Shown: piece after piece, positions 27,635-36,456 of the stretch
Numbering within the stretch: position 1 is the stretch's first letter
Layout: every line of letters begins with the position of its first letter
Assembly (NCBI RefSeq): GCF_903645355.1
Contig: NZ_CAHJXR010000005.1
Span: forward strand, 62,001 to 126,000
Source: Schaalia sp. Marseille-Q2122
Lineage (GTDB): Bacteria; Actinomycetota; Actinomycetes; Actinomycetales; Actinomycetaceae
Length of the DNA: 64,000 nt
Direction: 5' to 3'
Program-made: the position numbers and the translations under genes
The notes under the pieces: model-generated
What the model was told of the DNA's origin: nothing
The model's input: the letters and a program-made list of their open reading frames with translations, nothing else
Databases searched by the model: none

Positions 27635-28834
27635 TCAGAGGGCTAATGAAAAACCCGCAACCGACAGACGCTCAAGCACATAATCCCAGGCAATCCGTTC
27701 CTGCTCGATACGCCTACCTGACAGCCTCTTCCAGGTCCGAACCTCAGAGTCGGTGAGGCACTCTTCCAGAACATGCACCGCCTCTCTTGCCTCACTGACC
27801 GCCATATCGTCAAAAAGTCTCAGCGTCTCCTCATCCATCATGATGGATGTCATGTTCAGGCCTGCCGCCCTCAGTCGCGACAAAATGCCAAAACCATGGG
27901 AATCAAGATCTCCCCAGTAGAACACCGGTAGCGAGCGCAGCCATGTGACGCGAGCAAGCTCCCGACTACGATCCCCTCCTCCATGAATCACCAACGCCCC
28001 TAACATCTCAGGCATCGCCAAAACCGACTGTTTATTTTCACAGATCAAAACTGCGCGTATACCCAACGACTGGATGTCAATCCTTGAAAGCCGTGAGACT
28101 GGAATATCAAGAAGATCAATGCCCTGCCAGCGTGCAGCGGGCTCAGCCCAGAACGTCAAGAAGCTTGCATCATGGCCTGAGTGCAATCCCAGTTCCGATC
28201 CCCCTGCTAGTCCACATTGTTCACGAACCGCCTCAAGGAAGGTCTTGACCAGACCTTGATGGTTGCCCAACCATTTTGTGTCCATCCCTGCGATTGGCAA
28301 GGAGCGAATGAGCATCCCCGAATCGGGATGGCGCGCCAGCCATTCCACAACCGCTAGTACCCTGCGCCACTGTTCAGACGGAAGCTGGGAAAGGCGCGTT
28401 TTCATGCTTGCCACCGCTGCCGCCACAGCCCCATAGTCCGCCCGAGCACTAAGACCTTGAGTAGAGCATAAACTGTCGCTTAAGACGCATGCCTCCTCAA
28501 AGGACCTTGTCAGAGAGGCCCACTCGCGCGCCATCCCACTCACCTGCGCGCACGCCTGCGCCCCCTGGACGCGAACGCGAGCAGGCAGAGTCTGCTTCCC
28601 TCGAATTCCCCAGCGCCTATCCACCCACTCCACCTCGTACTCGTCCTGAGAGGATGCCTGATGCCACTGCCTCACCCAGGCGGAAACCTCAGCCATATGC
28701 TCCCCAGCTTTCTTCTCCGAGGGGACGCCAAGGGGAACCTCGTAAATGAACTCATCGGGTGCGAGCAAAGCGCTGGCAACAGCAGCGCGCAGCTGGCGTT
28801 GAATAGCTACGTTTACGTCCTGTGGGCTTTTCAT
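27635..28834 (-). CDS. jetD: Wadjet anti-plasmid protein JetD (DUF3322/DUF2220)
   Basis: Nuclease subunit of Wadjet, which cuts closed circular DNA after loop extrusion by JetABC. The 399-residue product has an N-terminal DUF3322-like part and a C-terminal Toprim-type DUF2220 part. The latter shows AVLICENKQSV (first acidic position), HGGGDRSREL and FYWGDLDSHGFGIL (D-x-D metal motif). Start ATG 28834 is four bases after the jetC stop, with AGGAAG as ribosome binding site. It is the last gene of jetABCD and looks complete. Confidence 0.9.
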   Translation of the reverse strand: MKSPQDVNVAIQRQLRAAVASALLAPDEFIYEVPLGVPSEKKAGEHMAEVSAWVRQWHQASSQDEYEVEWVDRRWGIRGKQTLPARVRVQGAQACAQVSGMAREWASLTRSFEEACVLSDSLCSTQGLSARADYGAVAAAVASMKTRLSQLPSEQWRRVLAVVEWLARHPDSGMLIRSLPIAGMDTKWLGNHQGLVKTFLEAVREQCGLAGGSELGLHSGHDASFLTFWAEPAARWQGIDLLDIPVSRLSRIDIQSLGIRAVLICENKQSVLAMPEMLGALVIHGGGDRSRELARVTWLRSLPVFYWGDLDSHGFGILSRLRAAGLNMTSIMMDEETLRLFDDMAVSEAREAVHVLEECLTDSEVRTWKRLSGRRIEQERIAWDYVLERLSVAGFSLAL

Positions 28835-28838
28835 CTTC

Positions 28839-31800
28839 CTACCTGCGCCCTTCGCGGTGGTATTCCTCAATCGATATCGCAGCCAGACGAGTACGATCAT
28901 CACCGTCACGGACAGCCTCTACCACGCCCCCGATGTAGGGTTCGACCACTTGAATCATCTTCAGCGGAGAAGCCAGCAACATCTGGAATCCGAAGGAGCG
29001 GAAAAGCTCCAAGGAGTCGCGCGTAAACTGTGGATCAGTTTTGTCGAAGGCTTCATCAACGATTACTGTGCCGTAGCGAGGCACGTAACTCCCCGGATCG
29101 GCCAACTGATACCGTAAAGCGGCCGCTAAAGCGAAGGTCACCAGCTTTTGGCTCTGACCGCCAGAACGCCCTGCCGATCCCTCGTACACATCCACCTCCT
29201 GGCCCTGCCCATCACGTTCATACGCGCGGAAACGGACATGACGGCGCGTATCAAGCACCTCACGACGCCAGTTCTGCCACTCACGCTCCTGCGAGGACAG
29301 TTGACCCATCACTCGCGCAATCAGGAGGAAACGTTTCTCCATTTGTTCTGTCGTCTCATGCGAAACATTCACAAGATTCTGAGTGATTGCCTTCAGGTCG
29401 GCAAGAAAGTCCTTCACCGTTGAGCTCTGATTATTCATCGCTTGGATTGACAAGAAATGACCCCGAGACCGATCATAAGGAGTCTCACTCAAGGAAGCAT
29501 TCACTGGGCGGATTCTCTCACGCACCGAGTTGGGATAGGAACGAATCTCCTCAGCGAGCACAGAGATCTCTTTTTGAGTCTGATCCGCCAACAATTCGCG
29601 GAATCGCTGCTCAAATCGAGGAAGATTGTGTCCTTCCAACTCCGACAAACGCTCCAAGAAATCGTTGATTCCCTCAATCTCTGGCACAAGATTGGTGGCA
29701 TAGGAACTCCATTGATCCTTGTACCGCTGCTGCACGGTAATGATCCGTTCACGCGAGGAGCTAATAACTCTTTGAAATTTTTCTCTCCGCTCGCGTAGTT
29801 CTTGACGACCAGCATCAATCGCTTCCTGAGGATCTAGAGAAGTGATCGAGCGCCTCTGTCTTCGACATAATGCATCCAATGCCTCTTGGTCAGAATCCGC
29901 AAACTTGTAGTCGCCTAATTCTTCGCGAGCAGCGCTCAATACCACTCCATTGCGCTCAACCTTCTCCTGAGCTGAGCGGTAGTCTCCCGCATATTCCTGG
30001 ATCTGTTTGCGAATCTGAGCAATAAGTTCATCCAAACTGGCGATTTGACGCTCAAGGTCAACCAAAGATGAGCCCTCTGCCAGAATCTGATTCTTGCGCT
30101 CCATCAGACGTTGGTGGTTGGCACGATGAGAAGGCAAATCAAGCTCAGGCCATTCAAAGGTTGTCACCTGCTTGAGGTGAGTCTGCGCTTCGTTAAGGTC
30201 CGTCAGCTGTTGAAGAAGATGCTCGGCTTCCTGGTTAAGGCTACGTATCTGATCGTCTATTTCTCGTTTCTTCTCACGCAATGCTTCAACACGAGCTTCG
30301 TTGGTGGTTCCTAAAATCCACCGCGAACGATCCGTAATGCTATAACGGTCGTCCTTGACGTGCCTACTTCGGTCACGAATAAGGCCTTGAATCGTAATTG
30401 CACGATCATGTCGTGAAAGCTCGGACACATCATCGACGCATACATAGTCAAAGCGATTCAAGAGACGCTGAGCCAACCACGGTTTAAAGACGTGCTCAGC
30501 TATACGCATCTTTCGGATTACTGAGTGTTCAGGAAGCTGTCCTTCCACCGTAGACTTGCCCAGCGAGATCCGCTGATATTCCAATCGAATCCCCAGCCCT
30601 CGGTGATCCATGAGGCGCCGACCGTTAACCCATTTGGCGACAGCATCAGCGTGTTCGCTTCGTACCAACATAGTCTTGGCAAAACTACTCAAAAGCCTCT
30701 CAATGGCGCCGCGCCAGCGCTCATCGGTTACGTCAATAAGTTCAGCGACAAAAGGAAAAGCTGAGCTGTCGATGCCGAGGCCGTCAGCTAGGTCTTGCCG
30801 AATGTCCACCAGGTAACGTGGTACTGAAGTAGCTCGACCCATAAGAGATCTAAGCTCGGCTAGTACCTGAGTGCGATCATCTTCGAGGGGAGCGAGGTGG
30901 CGCAGTTTTTCATCACGATCAGCGTTAATGCCTTGACGAGAATCATCGATATTCGTTAGTTCACTTCGCACTCGTTCAATGACCTCAGCGTATGCCTCGG
31001 CATTGTTCGGCACAGATGTATTCAACGCGGCCACGCATGCGGTGAACCGTTCCCGAGCTTTTTCGACCGTTTTAATCCGCTCAGCCACGTAAGCGATACG
31101 CGTTTCAAGCTCGGTCAGTTCCGCTCCGCCTTGAGCCAAACGTTGCCCGATGAGGGAATCTCTTTCCCCTGTACGTCGATTTAGTTCTTCTTCTTGGGCC
31201 TGAATCGATGCTTTTAAGCGAACGGCGTCCCCCTCGGCCTCGTTAATCGCATGCAGAGCACGGTCTGCTTGTAAAAGGGCACGAAATTTGGGCAGGAGAT
31301 CTTCTAGGCGATTTGTCTCCTCCCTGCCATGGAGGGCCTGAAGATATTCTTTGTGCAATTCATGGAGAGGTGCTAACAGCTCAATCTGTTCGCGAGCGCT
31401 GACCACATCATCGTGTGCCGCACGCAGGTTCTGGAACTGCTGGACAGCAAGGTCGGCGCTGCGTTCAGTGTCGGGTTTGTCGAGCATGTACTCACGCATC
31501 AGTCGGTCAAGACTCGTCACGTTTTTCGCAGCAATAGTCTTATGCAAGAGTGCCGCAGCGGTTGCGGATTCTATGCCAATCTTCTTTGCCAAGATTGTTT
31601 GGAAAGAGCTTGAGCTGTCTGCATGCTTCGCTTTGGGGAAGGCCTGCTTGAGGGAGCGCACAAATTGCGGTTCGTGAATCCCTAATAGGACCTCATTGAG
31701 GTCTTGCTCCCCATCGAATCCAAAAAAGTGGGAAGTCAACTGCCCGCTCTGGGTAGCTCCGCGCGGGGCGAAGAAAACTCGTATGCCTGTCCAGGCGTGC

Positions 31801-32198
31801 CCCTGACCGTCAGTAAATGTCAGGGCAATGCCTGACACGACAGGTCCTTGGCGGAGGAATCGTGTGCGCGCCTCATTCGTGTCATCATCAACAGAGCGTC
31901 CGACTGCGCCCCTGACGTAGGACAGGCGCGATCGCGCCTGATCGCCGCCGCTTCCTCCCGAAGCTGCTGCGTTGTATTGAGCGGCACTATCATGACTGAG
32001 AACAGCTGATATGGCATCCAGAATTGTTGATTTACCTGAACCTGATTCGCCTGTGAGCAGTAGGCCTTTTCGGGGGACCTTAAAGCGAACAAGACCATCA
32101 ATGGTTCCCCAGTTTTGTATTTGAATGAAGCTCAGGCGCCATTGCCCCGGGCATAATTTCTCGACGTCGGGCTCAATGTCCCACAAGAAGTCATTCAT
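28839..32198 (-). CDS. jetC: Wadjet SMC-like ATPase JetC
   Basis: MukB/SMC-like motor of Wadjet, 1119 residues. The N-terminal ATPase half has Walker A TGESGSGKST (about residues 49-58) in KGLLLTGESGSGKST. Long coiled-coil arms (about 260-480 and 640-900) flank a hinge region. The C-terminal half has the signature SGGQSQKLVTFALAAAL and Walker B VIVDEAFDKTD. The start ATG overlaps the jetB stop (ATGA), indicating coupled translation. Length and architecture fit intact JetC; no frameshift was found. Confidence 0.93.
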   Translation of the reverse strand: MNDFLWDIEPDVEKLCPGQWRLSFIQIQNWGTIDGLVRFKVPRKGLLLTGESGSGKSTILDAISAVLSHDSAAQYNAAASGGSGGDQARSRLSYVRGAVGRSVDDDTNEARTRFLRQGPVVSGIALTFTDGQGHAWTGIRVFFAPRGATQSGQLTSHFFGFDGEQDLNEVLLGIHEPQFVRSLKQAFPKAKHADSSSSFQTILAKKIGIESATAAALLHKTIAAKNVTSLDRLMREYMLDKPDTERSADLAVQQFQNLRAAHDDVVSAREQIELLAPLHELHKEYLQALHGREETNRLEDLLPKFRALLQADRALHAINEAEGDAVRLKASIQAQEEELNRRTGERDSLIGQRLAQGGAELTELETRIAYVAERIKTVEKARERFTACVAALNTSVPNNAEAYAEVIERVRSELTNIDDSRQGINADRDEKLRHLAPLEDDRTQVLAELRSLMGRATSVPRYLVDIRQDLADGLGIDSSAFPFVAELIDVTDERWRGAIERLLSSFAKTMLVRSEHADAVAKWVNGRRLMDHRGLGIRLEYQRISLGKSTVEGQLPEHSVIRKMRIAEHVFKPWLAQRLLNRFDYVCVDDVSELSRHDRAITIQGLIRDRSRHVKDDRYSITDRSRWILGTTNEARVEALREKKREIDDQIRSLNQEAEHLLQQLTDLNEAQTHLKQVTTFEWPELDLPSHRANHQRLMERKNQILAEGSSLVDLERQIASLDELIAQIRKQIQEYAGDYRSAQEKVERNGVVLSAAREELGDYKFADSDQEALDALCRRQRRSITSLDPQEAIDAGRQELRERREKFQRVISSSRERIITVQQRYKDQWSSYATNLVPEIEGINDFLERLSELEGHNLPRFEQRFRELLADQTQKEISVLAEEIRSYPNSVRERIRPVNASLSETPYDRSRGHFLSIQAMNNQSSTVKDFLADLKAITQNLVNVSHETTEQMEKRFLLIARVMGQLSSQEREWQNWRREVLDTRRHVRFRAYERDGQGQEVDVYEGSAGRSGGQSQKLVTFALAAALRYQLADPGSYVPRYGTVIVDEAFDKTDPQFTRDSLELFRSFGFQMLLASPLKMIQVVEPYIGGVVEAVRDGDDRTRLAAISIEEYHREGRR

Positions 32199-32890
32199 GT
32201 GTGCCTGCTTCCATCTCTTGTGTCATCACGATCCGAGGACGGCTGACGGTAGCGTTCAATAAGCGCCTCGTATTGACGTATCAGTTCGGTTGCAGTGTCG
32301 ACATCGACGATGAGGGTGACAATGTCACCAATCTGGTAGCGTCCTTCTTCCCCAGTTACTTTTAGAACGGAATGTTGAACAAGGTTTTCTGAAGCACGCT
32401 TTGAGCGTTTACGTGCCTCTACTTCATTCTGTTTGTCAACGTTTTCAACATAGGAACGAAGGTAGTCAAAGATTTCTTCATCGGTGATGAACGCAATGTC
32501 ACCTGATGCTTGAGCACGCATATGCTGCTGGCGTAGGTAGACAAGGAGCATTGTGGCCGCATGGGTCAGTGCCTTCGCACTCATGACCTTGGGAATATCC
32601 ACTGTCTCACTCACATGAGCATTGCGGGCAAAAGCGATCCCCAGTTCCCGATCGATGACCAACTCCAGCAGGATATCATTAAGCCTAGACCGCACTATCT
32701 CCTCATGTTCAAGTAAAAGCGCCCATAGGTAGCGTTTTTCTGTGGCTGTAATATAGGCATCTTTCATCAAACGCACAAGGAGTTTGCGCACTTCCAAACC
32801 AAGCTCCCCTGTGTCTCCTGGCCATGCCGGGAGGCCGTCAAATCTGGGACCAACGTGGACGGGAGTCTCGTGACGGTCATGAAAGTCCAC
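32195..32890 (-). CDS. jetB: Wadjet MukE-like subunit JetB (DUF4194)
   Basis: 231-residue kite-type subunit that joins the kleisin JetA and ATPase JetC. Its helical body includes RKLLVRLMKDAYITATEK and FITDEEIFDYLRSYVENVDKQ, as in DUF4194 proteins, and YQIGDIVTLIVDVDTATELI near the C-terminus. I chose the GTG at 32890 because GAGGAAATCA lies directly upstream; an in-frame start at 32905 is the alternative. It overlaps jetA by 14 bases. Confidence 0.88.
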   Translation of the reverse strand: MDFHDRHETPVHVGPRFDGLPAWPGDTGELGLEVRKLLVRLMKDAYITATEKRYLWALLLEHEEIVRSRLNDILLELVIDRELGIAFARNAHVSETVDIPKVMSAKALTHAATMLLVYLRQQHMRAQASGDIAFITDEEIFDYLRSYVENVDKQNEVEARKRSKRASENLVQHSVLKVTGEEGRYQIGDIVTLIVDVDTATELIRQYEALIERYRQPSSDRDDTRDGSRHT

Positions 32891-34337
32891 TGATTTCCTC
32901 CTCAAAACGGATTCTTTGTACGGGGCCGCACCGTTGAACGCCGTCGAATTGCCCCTCCCAGCTCAGAATCTCATGCCCTTCGTCAGCAATACCATGTTTC
33001 ATGCCAAGGAGCACCAGTCCCACAATGGAAGCAAGGCCTTGGGTGGCGGGATGTTCTTCAAGGACCTGTCCAATTGTGGCGGGTCCGTCGTGAAGACGCT
33101 CATTTACAGCTTCGCAGAGCTCCTCAAAGTCAATCTCGGATTCACGAACGTTAGTCCGCAGCTGTTCAAAGTCCAACACATGGAGGGGAAGCTCTTCTAC
33201 CACCCCGTCAAAACGTTCCTCATCGGGAACACGCACTTTGAGGCGACTCACCGACAGGCTCTGAAAGGTGCGTTCTTCGTACTCAACGGGAACCCTCCAG
33301 TCGTGGCCGATATGTTCCATTGCTTGTAAGCCAAGGCGTTGGATCTGGTCGAGTTTCTCAGACATGGCACGGAATTGCTGGAACTGGCGGCTTTGCACAA
33401 ACTGGCGGAGGTTACGCGACAAGGTTGTCATTGTTTCACGCACAGGTAGAGCACTTCGGCGTAGGGACGAGGTGTAAGTACGTAAGAGATCCGCATCCCG
33501 GCTGGCCAGCTGATCGATGAGCCCTCGGTCATCCAATGAAGCTACCGCTTCATCAAAAAGCAGGCGCTGTTTCTCGTCGACAAGGAGATCAAAGAAGGCG
33601 GAGAAACTTTGACCCGCTTCGGAGCCTTCCACTCTGTCGATCCCTAAGAAAACCTCTTCGAGAGTGATGGCTTGGGAGGCTGTCCCTTCAAGAAGGTCTT
33701 TGCGAAGCTGGCGATTGACTGCGTCGAATTCATCGCGCACACGGTAAAAATCCTCGGGAATCTCGCGAGCGAGGGAGACTAGGTCACGCAAGCTTTCCAG
33801 AGCACGCACATGCGGAATAACCTCTACGCGACCGCGCTCAACGGCTTGGATGTGTTCGTTGAGCGCGTCCCGTTGAGCGTACAGGTGAGCGAGGCGGGCA
33901 CTTCGGTCTGGATTCGTTTGCGCATCAAGTTCAGCAAGCATCTGTGTTAATGCTGATAGGCGGGATTGGATGGCCTTTGCTCGCGGAGACTCTAGACCCG
34001 ATACGAAAGCAAGCACATTCTGCCCCGCTGCCGTGAGCTCGTAGTACTCCTGTCGATTCTGGCGGTCCTGCCTGCGCGCGAGGATTCCTTTGTTGACCCA
34101 AGCCGTGCACTGTGTGGCGGGATTGGTTGTTCCAATAAAGTCGCGTTCTGCTAAATCTTCCAGATCGCCCTCAAGACGCGAATGCATGTCTTCTACTAGA
34201 ATCTGTCGCTTCTGGGTGGAGAAGTACTCCCCAAGTATCGCCACAGTGGCGACCAGTGAGCGCGAGCGCAGCAGCTGTAAAGCCCGCGAAGCCTCGTGGA
34301 GCTCACTGAGCTCGTATGCGCGCGTCACGACTGACAT
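32877..34337 (-). CDS. jetA: Wadjet kleisin-like subunit JetA (DUF3375)
   Basis: MukF-like kleisin, 486 residues. The N-terminal winged-helix part begins MSVVTRAYELSELHEASRAL and SLVATVAILGEYF, followed by helical regions rich in Leu and Glu that fit DUF3375. It starts at ATG 34337 with AAGGAG six bases upstream and heads jetABCD. TTTTTAAACT about 45 bases upstream could include a -10 element, but the promoter is not certain. Together with jetB, C and D it forms a complete, uninterrupted system. Confidence 0.9.
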   Translation of the reverse strand: MSVVTRAYELSELHEASRALQLLRSRSLVATVAILGEYFSTQKRQILVEDMHSRLEGDLEDLAERDFIGTTNPATQCTAWVNKGILARRQDRQNRQEYYELTAAGQNVLAFVSGLESPRAKAIQSRLSALTQMLAELDAQTNPDRSARLAHLYAQRDALNEHIQAVERGRVEVIPHVRALESLRDLVSLAREIPEDFYRVRDEFDAVNRQLRKDLLEGTASQAITLEEVFLGIDRVEGSEAGQSFSAFFDLLVDEKQRLLFDEAVASLDDRGLIDQLASRDADLLRTYTSSLRRSALPVRETMTTLSRNLRQFVQSRQFQQFRAMSEKLDQIQRLGLQAMEHIGHDWRVPVEYEERTFQSLSVSRLKVRVPDEERFDGVVEELPLHVLDFEQLRTNVRESEIDFEELCEAVNERLHDGPATIGQVLEEHPATQGLASIVGLVLLGMKHGIADEGHEILSWEGQFDGVQRCGPVQRIRFEEEISGLS

Positions 34338-34448
34338 GGGGGCTCCTTCGACACCGATAAAAGCGATTGGCGGTTCTTCCTTCTGGTAGTTTAAAAACCT
34401 CACCCCTCATTTGTGTAGAGCTTCCCATTGCACAGCACAAAACTGCGG

Positions 34449-34991
34449 TTACTCCTTCCCCAAAGCCTTGGAGTACGCCTTGACCTTCTTCAGGGCCCAC
34501 TCATAGTGACTGGAGGTTGCGGACACGCAGTAGGACCCTAGTGAAGTCGTGCCAGTCCACGGAAAGTAGGCCTTGATTGACAACTCATCATCTGAGAAGG
34601 AGTAGATCAGAGCCAGCACTTGCCGGTGACTCTCATCAAGGAGATTCCATGCCTCCTCGTAGGAGGTCTGCTGGTGTCGGCGCCAGAATTCCTCGTTGAG
34701 AGCGCCGTAGTTCCGCCAGTTATATGGGGCGGGTAGGAAGGGCTGATCCTGACCTGCCTGGTTTGCTTCCACCCAAGCAAGTAGGAGTTGGTGCCATTCA
34801 TGCAGATGGACGAGGACGTCGCGCAGGTTCAGGTCGCGCGCCCAATGGGCCTCCCGTCCCGTGAGTCGAACGCTATGGGGAAAGGTTGCACGGCGCTCGT
34901 CCTCGTCCATCGCATCAATGAGATCCCTCAGTCGCGCGAAACTGAATGCGGCTGCGGAGAGAAGTTCACTGCGAGTCTGTGGTCTGCCCAT
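34449..34991 (-). CDS. ClbS/DfsB family four-helix-bundle protein
   Basis: 180-residue soluble protein. MGRPQTRSELLSAAAFSF, LRDVLVHLHEWHQLLLAW and the C-terminal SYCVSATSSHYEWALKKV match the ClbS/DfsB family. ClbS is a self-protection hydrolase against the genotoxin colibactin; most homologues have unknown roles. It lies 111 bases upstream of jetA on the same strand and might share its transcript. No colibactin-like genes are in view. Confidence 0.85.
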   Translation of the reverse strand: MGRPQTRSELLSAAAFSFARLRDLIDAMDEDERRATFPHSVRLTGREAHWARDLNLRDVLVHLHEWHQLLLAWVEANQAGQDQPFLPAPYNWRNYGALNEEFWRRHQQTSYEEAWNLLDESHRQVLALIYSFSDDELSIKAYFPWTGTTSLGSYCVSATSSHYEWALKKVKAYSKALGKE

Positions 34992-35039
34992 ACTCTAGGG
35001 TCGCACACCTGCTGCCCTGATGCTGGTACTCTCCGGAGC

Positions 35040-36059
35040 CTATTTGCCACCCCTGACAACCAGTGACGCTAAGCCCACAAAAGCGCCGTAGATGACCGCC
35101 GCCACCGGCCAGATAATCCACGACGTGTCCCAGGAATTCCACCCGAAGGAGTAGGCCAGGTAGCCTGCAACGACGAGCAGCCAGTAGATGCCACTGATCT
35201 GAGACATGAACGGCCTTTTTGCCTTCTGCTCAGGCGTGTAGTCCCCCTCCTCGAGAAGCTGCTGGAAGGATCCGTTGATGATACTGGTGCGGACAAGCAG
35301 ATTCACGCCAAGTGCAACAAGAACGAGAGTCAATGCCGTGGCGAAAACACTGATCGCTCCACCGGCGCTTTCAGCCCAGTTCACTGATAAAACGATGATT
35401 GGCACTGCGGAGACGATACACAACCCCACACCCAGCACGATATTGCGCGTGTGCGTCTCTTGGTACTGCTCGGAGCGTGCTCGTACCATCCCATGAACAC
35501 CGTATTCGGTCTCAATCTGCTCCGTTTCAAGGAACTCGAAGCGCTTCAGAGGCATGGTCGCCACGAGGATCGCGGCAACTCCAGCCGCGACCATCAGCAG
35601 CAGTGTCGTCATACCAATGGCAATTGCAGCCTCTTCCGTGAACACAGGGGTGGCTGAGGGGAAAGCGGAGTTGAGTCCGAGAATCACAAGAAGAAGAGCT
35701 GCAGAAAGAATACAGAGGGAAACGCCCCCAGCCACCCGCCCCGCAGCGCGAGCTTTCATGGAAAGAAACTCATTGGCTTCTTCCATCGTGACGTGACGCA
35801 GCGGGCGGCCGGTCTCGACGGGTAGCTGCGCTGCATCCGTCATGGCGGGCTCCTCAAACTCCAGCTCATCCCTGATCAGGAAGTCTGTGGATACTCCAAA
35901 CAGGTGGCTCAGGTCAATGATGCGCTCAATGTCGGGGATAGCTTGAGCGCCCTCCCACTTGGAGACGGACTGGCGTGAGACGCCCAGCTGCTGGGCGAGC
36001 TCTTCTTGAGACCAGCCGTTCTTCTTACGTAGGTTCAAAATCTTGTCGGCGAGGATCAT
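35040..36059 (-). CDS. XRE-family regulator with C-terminal membrane domain
   Basis: 339 residues. Residues 1-62 are a Cro/C1-type helix-turn-helix (LRKKNGWSQEELAQQLGVSRQ, then SVSKWEGAQAIPDIERI). The rest has about six hydrophobic helices in three pairs (CILSAALLLVILGL, TTLLLMVAAGVAAILVA, GVGLCIVSAVPIIVL and others), so it is a membrane-tethered regulator. Such proteins often control neighbouring genes in response to envelope signals. It is divergent from the Fic gene and shares with it a region holding two 24-bp repeated sites. AAGGA precedes the ATG. Confidence 0.85.
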   Translation of the reverse strand: MILADKILNLRKKNGWSQEELAQQLGVSRQSVSKWEGAQAIPDIERIIDLSHLFGVSTDFLIRDELEFEEPAMTDAAQLPVETGRPLRHVTMEEANEFLSMKARAAGRVAGGVSLCILSAALLLVILGLNSAFPSATPVFTEEAAIAIGMTTLLLMVAAGVAAILVATMPLKRFEFLETEQIETEYGVHGMVRARSEQYQETHTRNIVLGVGLCIVSAVPIIVLSVNWAESAGGAISVFATALTLVLVALGVNLLVRTSIINGSFQQLLEEGDYTPEQKAKRPFMSQISGIYWLLVVAGYLAYSFGWNSWDTSWIIWPVAAVIYGAFVGLASLVVRGGK

Positions 36060-36125
36060 GACACTGTCCTTCCATTCCGTAGTGATGATGTCACCTACGA
36101 CGCTAGGCAGGAGGCTAGTTGCATG

Positions 36126-36356
36126 CTAGCAAGTGTGCTTGATAATCCCGCAACCGCCGGTTGCATCCGCAATATTTCGCGGTTTTCGAGGGTGCCCGCT
36201 CAGAGGCGCTACTCCAGCATTAAGCAATCGGATCGACGTTATCAGCGCCTCTGACACTGTGCTCTGGCACGCAGAAATGTCACCATGTGCCCTATGCGGC
36301 AATAACACCACCATCCACAGAGGAATTAGTGTCAAAATAAGCCAGTATCGACACAT
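36126..36356 (-). CDS. Possible small exported Cys-rich peptide
   Basis: 76-codon frame starting MCRYWLILTLIPLWMVV, with a plausible Sec signal (hydrophobic core, then PHRAHG). A short mature part ends DATGGCGIIKHTC. Cys residues lie at about 2, 30, 69 and 76. There is no clear ribosome binding site; longer starts (36374, 36467) exist. It sits in the XRE/Fic intergenic region on the strand of the XRE gene. It could be a chance frame; the signal-like N-terminus is the only positive evidence. Confidence 0.22.
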   Translation of the reverse strand: MCRYWLILTLIPLWMVVLLPHRAHGDISACQSTVSEALITSIRLLNAGVAPLSGHPRKPRNIADATGGCGIIKHTC

Positions 36357-36404
36357 TTGCACAGCACGGATCATGCTAATTGTCATTTTCGGCCATTTTC
36401 GACA
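36330..36404. promoter_or_regulatory. Tandem pair of 24-bp TGTC-N16-GACA sites
   Basis: Site 1 (36330-36353) and site 2 (36381-36404) share 17 of 24 bases: TGTCA-N3-T-N2-GCCA-N-T-N-TCGACA. Both have TGTC/GACA inverted ends and are 51 bases apart, close to five helical turns. They lie between the divergent XRE and Fic genes, so they are probable operators. The XRE protein is the natural candidate to bind them; this is inference. Confidence 0.5.
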
Positions 36405-36456
36405 CTTAGCGCTATGCCAGAAGCACTGAAGAGACCCGCGTGACAGGAGATAAGAC

